A stretch of DNA of 64,000 bases from Eubacteriaceae bacterium (GTDB taxonomy: Bacteria > Bacillota > Clostridia > Lachnospirales > Lachnospiraceae). The stretch covers positions 266,349 through 330,348 of the forward strand of contig CABIWJ010000004.1 of NCBI GenBank assembly GCA_902362455.1. Reading direction: 5' to 3'. Shown here piece by piece: positions 62,751-64,000 of the stretch (positions within the stretch are counted from its first letter, which is position 1; each line of letters begins with the position of its first letter). The position numbers were made by a program, and so were the translations under genes. A model generated the notes under the pieces. That model saw only the letters and a list, made by a program, of their open reading frames with translations, was not told where the DNA came from and did no database searches.

Positions 62751-63146
62751 ATGAACATTGGATTAATAGCACATAATTCCAAGAAAAAACTTATGCAGAA
62801 CTTGTGTATTGCTTATCGCGGAATATTATGCAAAAATGAATTATATGCAACAGCAACAACAGGCAGGCTTATAGAAGAGGTAGCAAATTTGAATGTTCAC
62901 AAGTTTTTAGCAGGACATCTCGGAGGTGTCCAGCAGATGTGCTCACAAATAGAACAAAACCAGTTAGATATGATTATATTTATCAGAGACCCACAGACAC
63001 CACAGTCTCATGAGCCTGATGTAAATAATATTTTCAGATTATGTGATATGCATAATATTCCTTTAGCTACCAACTTAGCTACAGCGGAGATGTTAATCAA
63101 ATCACTTGAACGTGGTGATTTAGATTGGCGTGATGTATATAGATAA
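62751..63146 (+). CDS. mgsA: Methylglyoxal synthase family protein, altered active site
   Basis: A 131-residue MgsA-family protein. The fold motifs are clear: MNIGLIAHNSKKK, 'LAGHLGGVQQM', 'IFIRDPQTPQSHEPDVNN' and 'PLATNLATAEML'. In E. coli MgsA, which makes methylglyoxal from dihydroxyacetone phosphate, the site uses H19, D20, D71, D91, H98 and D101. Here H8, D80, H87 and D90 are kept, but the equivalents of D20 and D71 are N9 and V60. Activity may be reduced or changed, or the change may be normal in this clade. AGGAGG precedes the ATG. Confidence 0.88.
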   Translation: MNIGLIAHNSKKKLMQNLCIAYRGILCKNELYATATTGRLIEEVANLNVHKFLAGHLGGVQQMCSQIEQNQLDMIIFIRDPQTPQSHEPDVNNIFRLCDMHNIPLATNLATAEMLIKSLERGDLDWRDVYR

Positions 63147-63195
63147 TTAGAGTATAGACTTTAGAATATATATAAACCGCATTTGTTTTAAAATT

Positions 63196-63259
63196 AAAGA
63201 CCTGCGTATATGAACTGTCCTTAACTAACGTCACAGGCCGTCATATATTGCAGGTCTTT
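63196..63259 (+). terminator. Large hairpin downstream of mgsA
   Basis: AAAGACCTGC (63196-63205) pairs with GCAGGTCTTT (63250-63259); an inner TATATGA/TCATATA stem extends it. It ends the elongation/division cluster. A long U tract is missing, so a terminator role is likely but not certain. Confidence 0.5.
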
Positions 63260-63367
63260 ATGGTTATTATACTTGAATTATGGTTATCAGATTATTTCGT
63301 TATTTTAGTGTCTGCAAATTTTATAATATTATTTCTGTTTTAGTTAGAGAGCGTAGTAAGATTTACA

Positions 63368-63577
63368 TTATTCAGCTATATCTCTGACTCTTCCGAACAT
63401 ACTTATAAGGTATAATCCGCAGATACCCACAACAGCATAAATGATTCTTGAAATTAATGTCATATTGCCAAATAGAAATGCAACGAGGTCTAATCTGAAG
63501 AAACCAATTAAGCCCCAGTTAATTGCACCTATAATAGCTATTGTAAGTAATGTATAATCTAAGCCTTTTGAATTCAT
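63368..63577 (-). CDS. DUF378 small membrane protein
   Basis: A 69-residue protein with two membrane helices. 'LDYTLLTIAIIGAINWGLIGFFRLDLVAFLFG' is the DUF378 signature. The start at 63577 (MNSKGLD) has AAAGGA eight bases upstream; the in-frame ATG at 63586 abuts the ribosome binding site. Its role is unknown. It is a single gene on the minus strand. Confidence 0.88.
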   Translation of the reverse strand: MNSKGLDYTLLTIAIIGAINWGLIGFFRLDLVAFLFGNMTLISRIIYAVVGICGLYLISMFGRVRDIAE

Positions 63578-63743
63578 TTTAATCATCCTTTCTAAGAGAT
63601 ATTCTATATCATCTATTATTAACAGTTATAATAAAAATTATTAAAATATTTATAAATTTATATAATTTATTAATATGTGATTGACTAAAAAACAAGATTA
63701 TTAGATAATATTATACAGAGTCATTGAAAATATGGAGGTAAAA

Positions 63744-64000
63744 GTGAGAACTAAGAATAAACGAATTGTAAGATATAAGAAACCTTTAAATATAAATATT
63801 GGTATGATAATTCTGACTCTTGTTTTTTTATATCTGGGTATAAATTGTATAATCTATCTTTCAAGAGATAAGATATCTATATATGAGGTAACAAAGGGAC
63901 AGAGTGAAGAGATAGCAGGTATAGCTACAACAGGAATTGCTCTTAGGACAGAGAATGTAACTAATGCACCTGCCTCAGGATATATTAATTATTATATTAA
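63744..64000 (+). CDS. HlyD-like membrane protein, 5' part only
   Basis: The first 85 codons of a gene that runs off the window. GTG at 63744 has GGAGG five bases upstream; an ATG at 63732 overlaps that ribosome binding site. The protein begins MRTKNKRIVRYKKPL, has one helix (about 18-42) and then a beta-rich part with 'ISIYEVTKGQ' and 'NAPASGYINYY'. In related genomes an HlyD-family periplasmic-adaptor-like gene with this beginning lies upstream of sepF and yggS; that identification is inference from the partial sequence. Confidence 0.65.
   Translation, partial: MRTKNKRIVRYKKPLNINIGMIILTLVFLYLGINCIIYLSRDKISIYEVTKGQSEEIAGIATTGIALRTENVTNAPASGYINYYI

Overview
The window is a low-GC, gene-dense segment of a Gram-positive Clostridia chromosome. 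Gene content and order (Rnf complex, RpmB/Asp23/FakA, YqfC-YqfD-PhoH-HD-YbeY, MreBCD-PBP2-MinCDE-RodA-MgsA, MiaB-MutS-MutL-MiaA) point to the Lachnospiraceae, possibly the Lachnospira/Eubacterium eligens group; that last placement is inference from AT richness and gene content only. An alpha/beta SASP and the sporulation genes yqfC and yqfD suggest a spore-forming lineage. No rRNA, tRNA, CRISPR array, prophage or transposase was seen.

Layout. 1-9.8 kb: rpmB (minus strand) diverges from asp23-fakA; then an SGNH hydrolase (minus), recG, ddl, murF, a SASP gene and a YprB-type exonuclease (minus). 9.9-17.6 kb: rnfCDGEAB, then a minus-strand apbE flavin transferase facing it, then a NusG-II protein and a Gx-type membrane protein, which together form an energy/flavinylation module. 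17.6-26.7 kb: ruvAB, zapA, a U32 protein, an FtsW/PBP pair, a NUDIX hydrolase, queH and a small membrane protein. 26.7-34.2 kb: alaS, rpsU, yqfC, yqfD, phoH, an HD-domain membrane protein and ybeY. 34.3-43.0 kb: cdd, a BofC-like membrane protein, two FAD oxidoreductases, proB, an unknown 412-residue protein, a DUF896 protein, a 5-formyl-THF cyclo-ligase and an M14 peptidase. 43.2-54.4 kb: miaB, sulP, mutS, mutL, miaA, a methionine gamma-lyase-like PLP enzyme and radC. 54.4-64.0 kb: the rod-shape and division cluster mreBCD, PBP2, minCDE, rodA and mgsA, then a DUF378 protein (minus) and the start of an HlyD-like gene.

The most unusual material is non-coding. Two 385-457 bp near-palindromic elements (14916-15300 and 41582-42038) share homologous inner arms but have different, still perfectly paired, outer stems. 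Both begin at, or within about 15 bases of, the stop codon of a plus-strand gene, so they look like a family of long structured 3'-UTR elements. A second, BOX-like modular family (19860-19998, 34194-34315, 36875-36940, 51150-51294) consists of two to four short hairpins ending in a Shine-Dalgarno sequence just before a start codon. One copy supplies the stop codon of the gene before it; another contains a potential anti-Shine-Dalgarno. Other non-coding features are an eight-unit 13-bp tandem array (35469-35572), a 12-bp array before sulP, and a textbook-perfect sigma-A promoter whose -35 box contains the stop codon of the upstream gene (43047-43075).

Protein-level oddities are an HD-to-HE change in the HD-domain protein, loss of two catalytic-site aspartates in the methylglyoxal synthase, a cysteine-rich tail on RnfE, a very large PBP2, and Asn-rich linkers in several unrelated proteins.
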